Shown piece after piece: positions 20,074 to 30,147 of a stretch of 64,000 nt of DNA. This DNA is from Agromyces terreus (GTDB lineage Bacteria > Actinomycetota > Actinomycetes > Actinomycetales > Microbacteriaceae). The notes below the pieces were generated by a model. The model ran no database searches and was not told the DNA's origin. It saw nothing but the letters and a program-made list of their open reading frames with translations. Location of the stretch: NCBI RefSeq assembly GCF_009749465.1, contig NZ_WBIS01000001.1, positions 496,001-560,000 of the forward strand. Direction: 5' to 3'. Within the stretch, counting starts at the first letter, position 1. Every line of letters begins with the position of its first letter. The position numbers and the translations under genes were made by a program.

Positions 20074-20703
20074 TCAGCCCGGGGCTGACGCGTCGCCCGC
20101 GACGATCTCCGCGGCGGGCGTCGACGAGCGCGACTGCGACGCGAGCCGTTCGAGCAGTTCGACGAGCGCGTCCATCTCGGCGGGACCGAGCGGGTCGGAT
20201 GCCGCGTCCGCATCGTCGGAGGAGGGGTCGTCGGCCTCGGCTCGCAGGGCGGAGTGGTAGTACAGGCCGTCGCCGATGAGGGTGACGGCGAGGGCGAGGG
20301 TCGGGTCTCCGACGTGGTGCCCGAGGGTCTCGAGCCACCTGGTGCGGACCTCGTCGATGGCGTGGGCCGCGTCGCGGTCGCCGCCCTGCGCGAGTCGCAC
20401 GGTGGCGACGAACGTGCGGTCGAGCGGGGTCTCGAGGGCGACCGACGAGCGAACGAAGTACGAGACGGCGCCCTCGGGGGCCGCGTCGATGCGCGAGATG
20501 TCGTCGTCGACGAGGCGGTGCAGGCGGGTGAGGAGCCCGCCGATCAGTGCGTCGCGGGTGCCGAAGTGGTAGAGCAGCCCGCCCTTCGAGACCCCGGCGG
20601 CGCGGGCGGTGGCGTCGATGGTCGCGCCCCGTTCGCCGTCGGCGATGATGAGGCGTTCGAAGGCGTCGAGCACGGCTTCGCGGGCGGCGGGCGGTCGGCT
20701 CAT
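20074..20703 (-). CDS. TetR-family repressor, divergent to an MFS pump
   Basis: 209 residues. The N-terminal helix-turn-helix is typical of TetR (AVLDAFERLI, then GATIDATARAAGVSKGGLLYHFGTRDALI, residues about 10-55). The rest is a helical ligand-binding domain. The C-terminal 25 residues are Ser/Ala-rich and likely flexible. It starts 130 bases from the divergent MFS gene, and a strong 30-base inverted repeat lies between them, so it very likely represses that pump. A GGAG precedes ATG 20703. Confidence 0.9.
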   Translation of the reverse strand: MSRPPAAREAVLDAFERLIIADGERGATIDATARAAGVSKGGLLYHFGTRDALIGGLLTRLHRLVDDDISRIDAAPEGAVSYFVRSSVALETPLDRTFVATVRLAQGGDRDAAHAIDEVRTRWLETLGHHVGDPTLALAVTLIGDGLYYHSALRAEADDPSSDDADAASDPLGPAEMDALVELLERLASQSRSSTPAAEIVAGDASAPG

Positions 20704-20709
20704 GACTCC

Positions 20710-20715
20710 ATTGTG
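20710..20715 (-). promoter_or_regulatory. -10 box of the tetR gene
   Basis: Minus-strand CACAAT lies 6 bases before ATG 20703, matching the leaderless spacing, though a GGAG within the spacer could also serve as a ribosome-binding site on a longer mRNA. Confidence 0.3.
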
Positions 20716-20774
20716 GCGGAGCGCGGCGAGAACGGCCGCGTGTGCGCCGACGTGGCGGCGAGCATCGTCATGCT

Positions 20775-20804
20775 GTTACTATACCAACTGGACGGTACAG
20801 TAAC
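20775..20804. promoter_or_regulatory. Operator between the tetR and MFS genes
   Basis: Nested inverted repeat: GTTACT (20775-20780) with AGTAAC (20799-20804) outside, and TACC (20782-20785) with GGTA (20794-20797) inside, centred at 20789/20790. It is AT-rich against its surroundings and is the expected TetR-dimer site controlling both divergent genes. Confidence 0.75.
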
Positions 20805-20832
20805 CGCCCTCCGACCAGAACGAGCGAACCGC

Positions 20833-22443
20833 ATGACCGAACACCTCTCGAACCCCGAAATCCGCACTGACGTGTCCGCAGCGCGGCCCGCGCACTCGGC
20901 TCCGGCTGCAGCCGCCGCAGCGGCCGCCGCCGCCCGCGCGCCGCGTCGCGCCTGGGTCGGGCTCGCCGTGCTCATGCTGCCGGTGCTGCTCGTCTCCGTC
21001 GACAACACGGTGCTGAGCTTCGCGCTGCCCGAGATCGCGCTCGCGCTCGAGCCCACGGCCGCCCAGCAGCTCTGGATCATCGACGCCTACCCGCTCGTGC
21101 TCGCCGGCCTGCTCGTCGCCATGGGCAGCGCCGGAGACCGGTGGGGTCGCCGACGGATGCTGCTCATCGGGAGCGTGGGATTCGCCGTCGTCTCGATCGG
21201 CGCGGCGTTCGCGCCCACCGCCGAAGCGCTCATCGCGGCCCGGGCCGCGCTCGGCTTCTTCGGCGCGATGCTCATGCCCTCGACGCTGTCGCTGCTGCGC
21301 ACGATCTTCGCCGATCGCGAGCAGCGCCGGCTCGCGATCGCCATCTGGGCGACCGGCTTCGCCGCGGGCAGCGCGCTCGGCCCGATCGTGGGCGGCGTCC
21401 TGCTCGAGCACTTCGCCTGGGGGTCGGTGTTCCTCCTCGCGGTGCCCGTGCTCGTGCCCCTCATCGTGCTCGTGCCCCTGCTCATCCCCGAGAGCCGCGA
21501 CCCGGCGCCCGGCGCGATCGACGTGCCGAGCATCCTGCTCTCGCTCGCCGCCATGGTGCCCATCGTCTTCGGCATCAAGTCCATCGCGACCGAGGGCGTC
21601 GAGGGATTCGGCATCCAGGCGATCGTGCTCGGCTTGTTCTGCGCGGTCTGGTTCGTGCGGCGACAGCTCCGCAGCGCCTCGCCGATGCTCGACGTGCGGC
21701 TGTTCGCGAAGGGCTCGTTCGGGGGCGCCGTCGTCGTCAACCTGTTCAGCGTCATCGCGCTCGTCGGGTTCCTCTACTTCGTGTCCCAGCACCTGCAGCT
21801 CATCGCCGGCCTGAGCCCGGTCCAGGCGGGCGTCGCACTGCTGCCGGGCCTCGTCGCGATGATCATCGCGGGACTCGTCGTGGTGCCGATCGCCAGGCGG
21901 GTGCGTCCGCGGGTCCTGGTGCCGGCCGCGCTCGTGCTCTCGGGACTCGGGTACCTGGTCATCGCCCTCCTGACCGACGCCGAGTCCATCGCACCGATCG
22001 TGGTCGCGTTCGTGCTGCTCGGCGTCGGCATCGGCGCCGCCGAGACGGTCTCGAACGAGCTCATCCTCTCGAGCGCGCCCCCGGCGAAGGCCGGGGCCGC
22101 CTCGGCCGTGTCCGAGACCGCGTACGAGCTGGGCGCCGTGCTCGGCACGGCGGTGCTCGGCAGCATCCTGGCCGCGCACTACCGGTCGGCGATCGTGCTG
22201 CCGGCCGCGCTCACGGCGGATCAGGCGGATGCCGCGCGCGAGACGCTCGCCGGGGCGACCGCGGTCGCCGGCGACCTGCCGGCCGGGGTCGCCGACGAGC
22301 TGCTCGCGTCGGCCGCCGCCGCGTTCGACGGGGGAGTGGTGCTGACCTCGCTCATCGGGGTCGCGCTCATGATCGGTGCGGCCGTGATCGCCGCGGTGAC
22401 GCTGCGGAACCCGCGGTCCTCGAGCTCGGCCGCCTCGCATTGA
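20833..22443 (+). CDS. MFS drug-efflux transporter, DHA2 (14-helix) type
   Basis: 536 residues. After a polar N-terminus with a run of ten alanines, the first helix carries LLVSVDNTVLSFALPEI (motif D1 of DHA2 pumps), loop 2-3 has the motif A form GDRWGRRRMLL near residue 100, and helix 5 has GSALGPIVGGVLLE (motif C, antiporter signature) near 180. Fourteen hydrophobic segments fit the QacA/EmrB group that expels cationic or lipophilic drugs by proton exchange. Regulation by the divergent TetR protein is suggested by the operator upstream of this start. The exact substrate cannot be read from the sequence. Confidence 0.9.
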   Translation: MTEHLSNPEIRTDVSAARPAHSAPAAAAAAAAAARAPRRAWVGLAVLMLPVLLVSVDNTVLSFALPEIALALEPTAAQQLWIIDAYPLVLAGLLVAMGSAGDRWGRRRMLLIGSVGFAVVSIGAAFAPTAEALIAARAALGFFGAMLMPSTLSLLRTIFADREQRRLAIAIWATGFAAGSALGPIVGGVLLEHFAWGSVFLLAVPVLVPLIVLVPLLIPESRDPAPGAIDVPSILLSLAAMVPIVFGIKSIATEGVEGFGIQAIVLGLFCAVWFVRRQLRSASPMLDVRLFAKGSFGGAVVVNLFSVIALVGFLYFVSQHLQLIAGLSPVQAGVALLPGLVAMIIAGLVVVPIARRVRPRVLVPAALVLSGLGYLVIALLTDAESIAPIVVAFVLLGVGIGAAETVSNELILSSAPPAKAGAASAVSETAYELGAVLGTAVLGSILAAHYRSAIVLPAALTADQADAARETLAGATAVAGDLPAGVADELLASAAAAFDGGVVLTSLIGVALMIGAAVIAAVTLRNPRSSSSAASH

Positions 22444-22456
22444 GCCGCACGCGGAC

Positions 22457-22492
22457 GAGCCCGCCCGACGCCTGACGGCGAGGGGCGGGCTC
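22457..22492. terminator. Bidirectional terminator between the MFS and DUF6458 genes
   Basis: GAGCCCGCCC (22457-22466) pairs perfectly with GGGCGGGCTC (22483-22492), with a nested CGCC/GGCG stem in the loop, between convergent genes. Confidence 0.7.
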
Positions 22493-22500
22493 GGCGAGGT

Positions 22501-22755
22501 TCAGAGGTCTTCGGGCCGCGACTGCTCGCTGCGCGTGACCCGGTCGCCCGTGGAGGGGTCGACCGAGGTCTGGCTCGTCGCGACGGTGCGGCGACGGCGG
22601 GCCATCAGCACGAGCCCGAGGATGACGACGACCGCGCCGGCGGCCATCAGGATGTAGCCGACCAGCTGCAGGTCGATCCAGTCGACGCTCACCTGCAGCG
22701 CGAAGGCCAGGATGGCGCCGATGACGAACAGGACGATTCCGAGTCCGAGACTCAC
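22501..22755 (-). CDS. Small membrane protein, DUF6458-like
   Basis: 84 residues: two transmembrane helices (residues 3-22 and 30-52) linked by VDWIDLQL, then a short basic patch MARRRRT and a polar tail. The pattern [18 protein letters not shown] plus [17 protein letters not shown] matches the widespread actinobacterial DUF6458 proteins of unknown function. GTG start with GGAGGT 6 bases upstream. Confidence 0.75.
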   Translation of the reverse strand: MSLGLGIVLFVIGAILAFALQVSVDWIDLQLVGYILMAAGAVVVILGLVLMARRRRTVATSQTSVDPSTGDRVTRSEQSRPEDL

Positions 22756-22846
22756 GAGGTACCTCCAATGCCGGGGCGGTCGGATGCCGCGTCCGACGGC
22801 GGCGGGGACCTGCCCCGCACGGCGTCAGGCTAGCTCGCCCACGCAC

Positions 22847-22852
22847 TACGCT
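22847..22852 (+). promoter_or_regulatory. -10 box upstream of leuB
   Basis: TACGCT, with a predicted leader of about 22 bases holding AAGGGA (22869-22874) before ATG 22881. Confidence 0.4.
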
Positions 22853-22880
22853 GGGAGGGCTGGCGCACGAAGGGACGTTC

Positions 22881-23942
22881 ATGGTACGCACGGTCAAGCT
22901 CGCAGTCATCCCCGGTGACGGGATCGGACCCGAGGTGGTGGGCGAGGCGTTGAAGGTCCTCGACGCCGCGACGGCGGGAACCGACCTCGTGTTCGAGCAG
23001 ACGCCGTTCTCGCTCGGCGCCGCACGATACCTCGAGACGGGCGAGGTGCTGACCGACGAGGACCTCGAGGCGATCAAGGCCCACGACGCGATCCTGCTCG
23101 GCGCCGTCGGCGGCGTGCCCGGCGACCCGCGCCTCGCGGGCGCCAACATCGAGCGCGGCCTGCTCCTCAAGCTCCGCTTCTCGCTCGACCACTACGTCAA
23201 CCTGCGGCCGACGGTGCTGCACGAGGGCGTCGCGAGCCCGCTGGCGAGCCCGGGCGAGGTCGACTTCGTGGTGGTCCGAGAGGGCACCGAGGGCCCCTAC
23301 GTCGGCAACGGCGGGGCGATCCGGCAGGGCACGCCCGCCGAGGTCGCCAACGAGGTGTCGGTCAACACCGCGTACGGCGTCGAGCGGGTCGTGCGCTACG
23401 CGTTCGCCGCGGCATCCGATCGCCCGCGCAAGAAGCTCACGCTCGTGCACAAGACCAACGTGCTCGTCTTCGCGGGCTCCCTCTGGAAGCGCACGGTCGA
23501 CGAGGTCGCGGCCGAGTTCCCCGACGTGAGCGTCGACTACCTGCACGTCGATGCGGCGACGATCTTCCTCGTCACGGATCCTGCTAGATTCGATGTCATC
23601 GTCACAGACAACCTCTTCGGCGACATCCTCACCGATCTGGCCGGCGCGATCAGCGGCGGCATCGGACTCGCAGCCTCGGGCAACATCAACCCCGACGGAC
23701 GATTCCCCAGCATGTTCGAGCCGGTTCACGGTTCCGCACCCGACATCGCCGGGAAGGGCATCGCCGATCCGACGGCCGCCATCGGCTCGGTCGCGCTCCT
23801 GCTCCGCCACCTCGGCGAGACGGAAGCCGCGGTCGGCGTCGAGCAGGCGATCGCCTCCGACATCGCCGACCGCGGCGACCGCGCCCGCACGACCTCCGAG
23901 GTCGGCGACGCGATCGCGGCCCGCATCGGCTCACACGACTGA
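22881..23942 (+). CDS. leuB: 3-isopropylmalate dehydrogenase
   Basis: 353-residue NAD-dependent decarboxylating dehydrogenase, third step of leucine synthesis. Motifs: [20 protein letters not shown] at the start, [17 protein letters not shown] near residue 95, [14 protein letters not shown] near 132, [10 protein letters not shown] near 190, the metal-binding [19 protein letters not shown] near 237, and [14 protein letters not shown] near 275. It is of the actinobacterial length. ilvE follows 23 bases later. The stretch around 23575-23700 uses noticeably less biased codons than the rest. Confidence 0.96.
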   Translation: MVRTVKLAVIPGDGIGPEVVGEALKVLDAATAGTDLVFEQTPFSLGAARYLETGEVLTDEDLEAIKAHDAILLGAVGGVPGDPRLAGANIERGLLLKLRFSLDHYVNLRPTVLHEGVASPLASPGEVDFVVVREGTEGPYVGNGGAIRQGTPAEVANEVSVNTAYGVERVVRYAFAAASDRPRKKLTLVHKTNVLVFAGSLWKRTVDEVAAEFPDVSVDYLHVDAATIFLVTDPARFDVIVTDNLFGDILTDLAGAISGGIGLAASGNINPDGRFPSMFEPVHGSAPDIAGKGIADPTAAIGSVALLLRHLGETEAAVGVEQAIASDIADRGDRARTTSEVGDAIAARIGSHD

Positions 23943-23965
23943 TCCATCGCATCGAAGGGCACATC

Positions 23966-25081
23966 ATGAGCATCAACCTTCCGCTCCAGGCTCCCTCACC
24001 CGCGGGCCTGATCTGGCAGACGGTCCGCAACGAGCAGGCGAAGACGCCCGAGGCGCGCGCCGAGATCCTCGCCGACCCCGGGTTCGGCCAGCACTTCACC
24101 GACCACATGGTCGACGTCTGCTGGTCCGAGAAGGGCGGCTGGCACCGCCCGCGGGTCACGCCGTACGGCCCGATCTCGCTCGACCCGGCCGCGGCCGTGC
24201 TGCACTACGGGCAGGAGATCTTCGAGGGCATGAAGGCGTACCGTCACGCCGAAGGCTCGATCCGCACGTTCCGCCCGTACGAGAACGCGGCTCGCATGCA
24301 GCGCTCGGCGAAGCGCCTCGCGCTGCCCGAGCTGCCGAGTGAGATCTTCATCGAGTCGCTGAAGAAGCTGGTCGAGGTCGACGGCGACTGGGTTCCCGAT
24401 GCTGCCGAGACGAGCCTGTACCTGCGCCCGTTCATGTTCGCGAAAGAGGCGTTCCTCGGTGTGCGTCCCTCGAAGAAGGTCGCGTACTACGTCATCGCGA
24501 GCCCCGCGGGTGCGTACTTCTCGGGTGGCGTGGCTCCGGTGAACATCTGGTTGTCGACCCAGTACGCCCGCGCGGGCAAGGGCGGCACGGGTGCGGCCAA
24601 GACCGGCGGCAACTACGCGTCGAGCCTGCTTCCGCAGGCCGAGGCCTACGAGCACGGATGCCAGCAGGTCGCGTTCCTCGACGCCGAGGGCAACCTCGAA
24701 GAGCTCGGCGGCATGAACGTCGTGCTCGTCAAGCGCGACGGCACCCTCGTGACGCCCGAATCCGACTCGATCCTCGAGGGCATCACCCGCGATTCCATCC
24801 TCCAGCTCGCGGCCGACCGCGGGCACACGGTCGAGCGTCGCGCGGTGCACATCGACGAGTGGCGCGAGGGCGTGGCATCCGGTGAGATCGTGGGCGCGTT
24901 CGCGTGCGGCACGGCGGCGGTCGTCGTGCCCATCGGGCGGCTGCTCGCCGACGGGTTCGAGATCGAGCACTCGGACTCCGAGGCATCCGCCCTCGCCCTG
25001 TCGCTGCGCGAGGAGCTCACCGGCATCCAGTACGGCCGCGTCGAAGACCGCCACGGCTGGATGCTGCGCCTCGACGTCTGA
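23966..25081 (+). CDS. ilvE: Branched-chain amino-acid aminotransferase
   Basis: 371-residue class IV PLP enzyme, the last step of leucine, isoleucine and valine synthesis. FEGMKAYR near residue 88, RPFMFA near 153, catalytic lysine in GAAKTGGNYASSLLPQ near 213, then LEELGGMNVVLVK near 243 and the phosphate-binding EGITRDSILQLA near 271. ATG 23966 has AAGGGC 9 bases upstream. It is probably cotranscribed with leuB and ends at a strong hairpin. Confidence 0.96.
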   Translation: MSINLPLQAPSPAGLIWQTVRNEQAKTPEARAEILADPGFGQHFTDHMVDVCWSEKGGWHRPRVTPYGPISLDPAAAVLHYGQEIFEGMKAYRHAEGSIRTFRPYENAARMQRSAKRLALPELPSEIFIESLKKLVEVDGDWVPDAAETSLYLRPFMFAKEAFLGVRPSKKVAYYVIASPAGAYFSGGVAPVNIWLSTQYARAGKGGTGAAKTGGNYASSLLPQAEAYEHGCQQVAFLDAEGNLEELGGMNVVLVKRDGTLVTPESDSILEGITRDSILQLAADRGHTVERRAVHIDEWREGVASGEIVGAFACGTAAVVVPIGRLLADGFEIEHSDSEASALALSLREELTGIQYGRVEDRHGWMLRLDV

Positions 25082-25100
25082 GCACCGAGAGCTTCGGATG

Positions 25101-25150
25101 CCGCGGACGTCGTGGCGAGCTGCCGCACACGGCTCGCCACGACGTCGCGG
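25101..25150 (+). terminator. Terminator after ilvE
   Basis: A perfect 15-base stem (25106-25120 with 25132-25146) and 11-base loop, extended by CCGC/GCGG around a single bulge. No T-run. Confidence 0.7.
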
Positions 25151-25204
25151 CGTCTCTGCGGCTCCGCGGCCTCGTCGCCCGAGGTGCCGGGCGGCCTGCG
25201 CCGA

Positions 25205-25210
25205 TAGGCT
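25205..25210 (+). promoter_or_regulatory. -10 box, leaderless promoter of the FAH-family gene
   Basis: TAGGCT, 6 bases, then ATG 25217. Confidence 0.5.
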
Positions 25211-25216
25211 TGGGCC

Positions 25217-25987
25217 ATGAAGATCGCGCGCTTCTCACACGGTGAGTCCATCTCGTTCGGCGTCCTCGACGAGGAGGAGAGCGAGCTCGTGGTGTTGAAG
25301 GCGGACCCGATGTACGCCGGCTACGAGCCCACGGGGCAGCGCGTGGCGCTCGCCGACGCGACCCTGCTCGCGCCGGTGATCCCGCGCTCGAAGATCGTCG
25401 CGGTCGGCAAGAACTACCGCGACCACGCGGCCGAGATGGGCGGCGAGGCGCCGACCGAGCCGCTGCTCTTCCTGAAGCCGAACACCTCGGTCATCGGCAC
25501 GGCCGACATCATCGTGCTGCCGCCCCAGAGCGAGCAGGTCGAGCACGAGGGCGAGGTCGCGGTCGTCATCGGGCGCGTCGCGAAGAACGTCTCCGAGGCC
25601 GATGCCGCGGGCGTCGTGTTCGGGTACACGATCGCGAACGACGTGACCGCGCGCGACCTGCAGCGCCGCGACGGCCAGTGGTCGCGGGCGAAGGGCTTCG
25701 ACACGTTCTGCCCGCTCGGCCCGGTCATCGACACCGACCTCGACCTCGAGGCCGGCACGATCGAGACCCGCGTGAACGGCGAGGTCCGCCAGCACGGCTC
25801 GCTGTCCGACATGGTGCACTCGATCCCGGCGATCATCGCCTACGCGTCGAGCGTGTTCACCCTGCTGCCGGGCGACGTGATCCTCACGGGCACGCCGGCC
25901 GGCGTCGGCCCGCTCGTCGACGGCGACGTCGTCGAGGTCGAGGTGTCGGGCCTCGGCACGCTCACGAACACCGCACGTCGCATGTAG
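25217..25987 (+). CDS. Fumarylacetoacetate hydrolase-family enzyme
   Basis: 256 residues. The short bacterial FAH fold: [15 protein letters not shown] near residue 62, [10 protein letters not shown] near 87, metal-binding acids in [12 protein letters not shown] near 107 and NDVTARDLQ near 138, catalytic Lys in the [14 protein letters not shown] stretch near 157, and [16 protein letters not shown] near 220. Relatives hydrolyse or decarboxylate acylpyruvates and oxaloacetate; the substrate here is not evident. Monocistronic. Confidence 0.85.
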   Translation: MKIARFSHGESISFGVLDEEESELVVLKADPMYAGYEPTGQRVALADATLLAPVIPRSKIVAVGKNYRDHAAEMGGEAPTEPLLFLKPNTSVIGTADIIVLPPQSEQVEHEGEVAVVIGRVAKNVSEADAAGVVFGYTIANDVTARDLQRRDGQWSRAKGFDTFCPLGPVIDTDLDLEAGTIETRVNGEVRQHGSLSDMVHSIPAIIAYASSVFTLLPGDVILTGTPAGVGPLVDGDVVEVEVSGLGTLTNTARRM

Positions 25988-26022
25988 CCGAGCGCGGCGC
26001 GCGTGGGGGCGTGGTCGAGCGG

Positions 26023-27111
<1,089 letters not shown>

Positions 27112-27137
27112 GCGTCAAGCCTCGATCAGGCGCGCAT

Positions 27138-27161
27138 ATTGCACAACGGCAACTGTGCAAT
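27138..27161. promoter_or_regulatory. LysR-type operator between the aminotransferase and lysR genes
   Basis: ATTGCACA (27138-27145) and TGTGCAAT (27154-27161), a perfect inverted repeat with 8-base spacer and the LysR T-N-A form. It lies 19 bases upstream of the lysR -10 box and 27 bases from the aminotransferase start, suited to controlling both. Confidence 0.75.
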
Positions 27162-27180
27162 CGCATGCATGCCGTCGCGT

Positions 27181-27186
27181 TATGAT
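27181..27186 (+). promoter_or_regulatory. -10 box, leaderless promoter of the lysR gene
   Basis: TATGAT, 6 bases, then ATG 27193. Confidence 0.55.
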
Positions 27187-27192
27187 TCGACC

Positions 27193-28134
27193 ATGTCCGA
27201 CGCCTCGATCGAAGCCCTCGCCGACGCCCTCGACCTGCAGACCGTGCGCGTCGTCGGCCGCATCCGCGAGCACGGCTCGCTGACGGCGGCGGCGGCCTCG
27301 CTCGGCTTCAGCCAGCCGGCCGTGAGCCAGCAGCTGCGACGATTCGAGCAGCGCACCGGCATCGCGCTCGTCGAACGCGCGGGCCGCGGCATCCGCCTCA
27401 CCGAGTCGGGGCACATCCTCGCGCGGCACGCGAACGCCGTCGCGACCGCGCTCGAGGCCGCCGCGGGCGAGCTCGCCGAGATCCGCGGGCTCCGGGCCGG
27501 GCGGGTGCGGCTCGCGGCGTTCCCGTCGGCGTCGGCCACCCTCGTGCCGAAGCTCATCGCGGGCCTCGCGTCGCGGCATCCGGGCGTCACCGTCACCTAC
27601 GTCGAGGCCGAACCGCCCGAGGCCGTCGCCGCGGTGCGCGCCGACCGCGCGGACCTCGCGATCACGTTCAGCTACCCGGGCGACCGCGACGACCCGCACA
27701 CCGAGAGCGCCAAGGGCCTGGACGTGCGCTCGATCGGCGCCGAGGGCATGCGGCTCGTGCTGCCCGAGGCGCATCCGGCCGCGGCATCCGACCTCGTCGA
27801 TCTCTCGGCCCTCGCCGACGACGCCTGGATCGCCGGATGCCCCCGCTGCCGCGGCCACCTCCTCGAGCTGACGACGAGGGCCGGGTTCCGCCCCCGCATC
27901 GGCTTCGAGACCGACAACTTCGTCGCCGTCGAGTCGATGGTGGCGCAGGGGCTCGGCGTCGCGCTGCTGCCCGAGCTCGCGCTGGCGGCGTCGCCGCGGC
28001 ATCCGGGCGTCGTCACCCGGCCGACCTCGGGAGCCGACGTGCGCTCGCTGCACCTCGTCACCGCGCGCGGGGGAGTCCGGGTGCCCGCGGTGGCCGCGGC
28101 GGTCGCCGTGCTCGAGCAGCTCGCGCCGCGGTAG
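27193..28134 (+). CDS. LysR-family transcriptional regulator
   Basis: 313 residues. The N-terminal winged helix (residues about 15-75: [37 protein letters not shown]) is followed by a periplasmic-binding-like effector domain (residues about 95-300). Its likely targets are the divergent class V aminotransferase gene and itself, through the inverted repeat in the 81-base gap. The effector cannot be deduced. An unusual pair of cysteines (GCPRCRG near residue 216) lies in the effector domain. Confidence 0.9.
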   Translation: MSDASIEALADALDLQTVRVVGRIREHGSLTAAAASLGFSQPAVSQQLRRFEQRTGIALVERAGRGIRLTESGHILARHANAVATALEAAAGELAEIRGLRAGRVRLAAFPSASATLVPKLIAGLASRHPGVTVTYVEAEPPEAVAAVRADRADLAITFSYPGDRDDPHTESAKGLDVRSIGAEGMRLVLPEAHPAAASDLVDLSALADDAWIAGCPRCRGHLLELTTRAGFRPRIGFETDNFVAVESMVAQGLGVALLPELALAASPRHPGVVTRPTSGADVRSLHLVTARGGVRVPAVAAAVAVLEQLAPR

Positions 28135-28149
28135 CGCCGGGGCGCTCGG

Positions 28150-28155
28150 TACGAT
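28150..28155 (+). promoter_or_regulatory. -10 box, leaderless promoter of gltX
   Basis: TACGAT, 7 bases, then ATG 28163. Confidence 0.5.
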
Positions 28156-28162
28156 TGACGGG

Positions 28163-29677
28163 ATGTCTGAGACCACGCACCCCACGACCACCGCCACCGG
28201 CAGCGACGTCCGCGTCCGCTTCTGCCCGTCGCCCACCGGCACGCCGCATGTCGGCCTCGTCCGCACCGCCCTCTTCAACTGGGCGTACGCCCGGCACACC
28301 GGCGGCACGTTCGTGTTCCGCATCGAGGACACCGACGCCGCCCGCGACAGCGAAGAGAGCTTCGAGCAGATCATCGACGCGCTCACCTGGCTCGGCCTCG
28401 ACTGGGACGAGGGCATCGGCAGGGGCGGCCCGAACGAGCCGTACCGCCAGTCGCAGCGCAGCGACATCTATCAAGACGTCATCGCCAGGCTGAAGGATGC
28501 CGGACACCTCTACGAGTCGTTCTCGACGGCCGAAGAGATCGACGCGCGCAACGCCGCCAACGGCCGCCCGAAGCAGCTCGGCTACGACAACTTCGACCGC
28601 GACCTCACCGACGAGCAGAAGGCCGCGTTCCGCGCCGAGGGCCGCGAGCCCGCCCTGCGCCTGCGCGTGCCCGAGGTCGACCTCGGCTTCGACGACCTCG
28701 TGCGCGGCCGCATCGACTTCCCGGTGGGCTCGACCATCGACTTCGTGCTCGTGCGCCCCAACGGCGCGCCGCTCTACACGCTCGTGAACCCCGTCGACGA
28801 CGCGCTCATGGGCATCACGCACGTGCTCCGCGGCGAAGACATCCTGAGCTCGACGCCGCGCCAGATCGCGCTCTACCACGCCCTCATCGACATCGGCGTG
28901 ACCACGTTCGTGCCGCGCTTCGGCCACCTGCCCTACGTCATGGGCGAGGGCAACAAGAAGCTCAGCAAGCGCGACCCCGAGTCGAACCTGTTCCACCACC
29001 GCGACCGCGGGTTCATCCCCGAGGGCCTCGTCAACTACCTCGCCCTCCTCGGCTGGGGCTTCTCGGCCGACCGCGACGTCTTCAGCCGCGACGAGTTCGT
29101 CGCGGCCTTCGACGTCGCGAACGTCAACCCGAACCCGGCGCGCTTCGACCAGAAGAAGGCCGAGTCGATCAACGGCGACCACATCCGCCTGCTCGAGCCC
29201 GCCGACTTCGCGTCGCGCACCGTTCCCTACCTCGAGGCCGCCGGCGTGCTCACGGCCCCGCTCCCGCCCGCGCAGGAGGCGATCCTCGCCGAGGCCGCGC
29301 CGCTCGTGCAGGAGCGCATCGGGCTGCTCGGCGAGGCGCCCGGCATGCTCGGCTTCCTCTTCACCGACGCCGCGGGTCTCGCCTACGACGACGACGCCAT
29401 CAAGGGCCTGCCCGCCGACACCGCCGCGGTGCTCGCCTCGTCGCGCGAGGTGCTCGACCGGCTTCCGGCCGAGGAGTGGACGCACGACCAGATCGAGCAG
29501 GCGCTGCGCGCCGCGCTCATCGACGGGCTCGGCCTGAAGCCCCGCGTCGCCTTCGGCCCGGTGCGCACGGCGATCTCGGGCCGTCGCATCTCGCCGCCGC
29601 TCTTCGAGTCCATGCAGATCCTCGGCAAGATCGATTCGCTCGAGCGCATCGACAAGCTTGCGGCGCAGGTCGGCTGA
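28163..29677 (+). CDS. gltX: Glutamyl-tRNA synthetase
   Basis: 504-residue class I aminoacyl-tRNA synthetase. The HIGH-type motif is in [10 protein letters not shown] near residue 22, the KMSKS-type motif is KLSKR (266-270), and the C-terminal helical anticodon domain is present. Many actinobacteria charge tRNA-Gln through Glu-tRNA(Gln), and tRNA-Gln lies 145 bases downstream, though whether this enzyme is non-discriminating cannot be read from the sequence. A strong hairpin separates it from the tRNA. Confidence 0.96.
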   Translation: MSETTHPTTTATGSDVRVRFCPSPTGTPHVGLVRTALFNWAYARHTGGTFVFRIEDTDAARDSEESFEQIIDALTWLGLDWDEGIGRGGPNEPYRQSQRSDIYQDVIARLKDAGHLYESFSTAEEIDARNAANGRPKQLGYDNFDRDLTDEQKAAFRAEGREPALRLRVPEVDLGFDDLVRGRIDFPVGSTIDFVLVRPNGAPLYTLVNPVDDALMGITHVLRGEDILSSTPRQIALYHALIDIGVTTFVPRFGHLPYVMGEGNKKLSKRDPESNLFHHRDRGFIPEGLVNYLALLGWGFSADRDVFSRDEFVAAFDVANVNPNPARFDQKKAESINGDHIRLLEPADFASRTVPYLEAAGVLTAPLPPAQEAILAEAAPLVQERIGLLGEAPGMLGFLFTDAAGLAYDDDAIKGLPADTAAVLASSREVLDRLPAEEWTHDQIEQALRAALIDGLGLKPRVAFGPVRTAISGRRISPPLFESMQILGKIDSLERIDKLAAQVG

Positions 29678-29684
29678 GCACGGC

Positions 29685-29720
29685 GACGGATGCCGCGGGG
29701 CTCGCGCCGCGGCATCCGTC
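29685..29720 (+). terminator. Terminator after gltX (GGATGCC family)
   Basis: Perfect 14-base stem (29685-29698 with 29707-29720) and 8-base loop, 7 bases past the gltX stop. Confidence 0.75.
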
Positions 29721-29759
29721 GCCCGACGCCCGCATCGACCGCCTCGAGACCGTCTCGGT

Positions 29760-29788
29760 TTGGACGAGCCTCGTCGATAGGCTAGAGT
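29760..29788 (+). promoter_or_regulatory. Promoter of tRNA-Gln
   Basis: TTGGAC (29760-29765) and TAGAGT (29783-29788) with a 17-base spacer. It is one of the few places in the window with a clear -35 box, as expected for a strongly expressed stable RNA. Confidence 0.75.
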
Positions 29789-29822
29789 CGTATGTCGGCG
29801 CGGAACTCAGGTTTCGAGCCAT

Positions 29823-29894
29823 TGGGGTATGGTGTAATTGGCAACACGGCGGTTTCTGGTTCCGTTGTTCTTGGTTCGAGTCCAGGTACCCCAG
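29823..29894 (+). tRNA. tRNA-Gln (anticodon CTG)
   Basis: 72 bases folding as a cloverleaf: acceptor TGGGGTA/TACCCCA with discriminator G, T arm CTTGG-TTCGAGT-CCAGG, anticodon loop TTCTGGT with CTG at its centre. The anticodon stem has a T-T mismatch next to the loop. CCA is not encoded. Confidence 0.9.
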
Positions 29895-29900
29895 CTTCGA

Positions 29901-29925
29901 AAACCCCCGGTCGATCCGGGGGTTT
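29901..29925 (+). terminator. Terminator of tRNA-Gln
   Basis: AAACCCCCGG (29901-29910) with CCGGGGGTTT (29916-29925), a 10-base stem and 5-base loop ending in TTT. The 222 bases from here to the next gene hold three near-copies of a 13-base unit (29938-29976) and a GACCAG/CTGGTC pair (30089-30094, 30119-30124); no gene is seen. Confidence 0.85.
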
Positions 29926-29937
29926 CGTCGTTTCCGG

Positions 29938-29976
29938 GCTGAGCTTCGCGGCTGAGCTTCGCGGCCGAGTTTCGCA
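29938..29976 (+). repeat. 13-base tandem repeat downstream of tRNA-Gln
   Basis: GCTGAGCTTCGCG occurs twice in tandem (29938-29950, 29951-29963), followed by a third copy with three changes (29964-29976). Confidence 0.8.
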
Positions 29977-30147
29977 CCCGCAGCGAGGCATCCGCACCCC
30001 GCATGAGGAGTCGCGACCCCGCGTCGATCCCGGCGCGTCGATCTGCCGGTACTGGACACGCGCCCTCGGCTGCGGTTCGATTGGTAGCGACCAGTGCGGG
30101 CCGCCCTGCGGGCCGACCCTGGTCGGGCCTCTGGGGGGTGAGCCGGA

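Noticed and set aside
29938-29976. A tRNA-linked attachment site (att) for an integrated element
   Set aside because: The 13-base repeats are next to tRNA-Gln but do not copy its 3' end, and there is no integrase or foreign gene cluster in the window.
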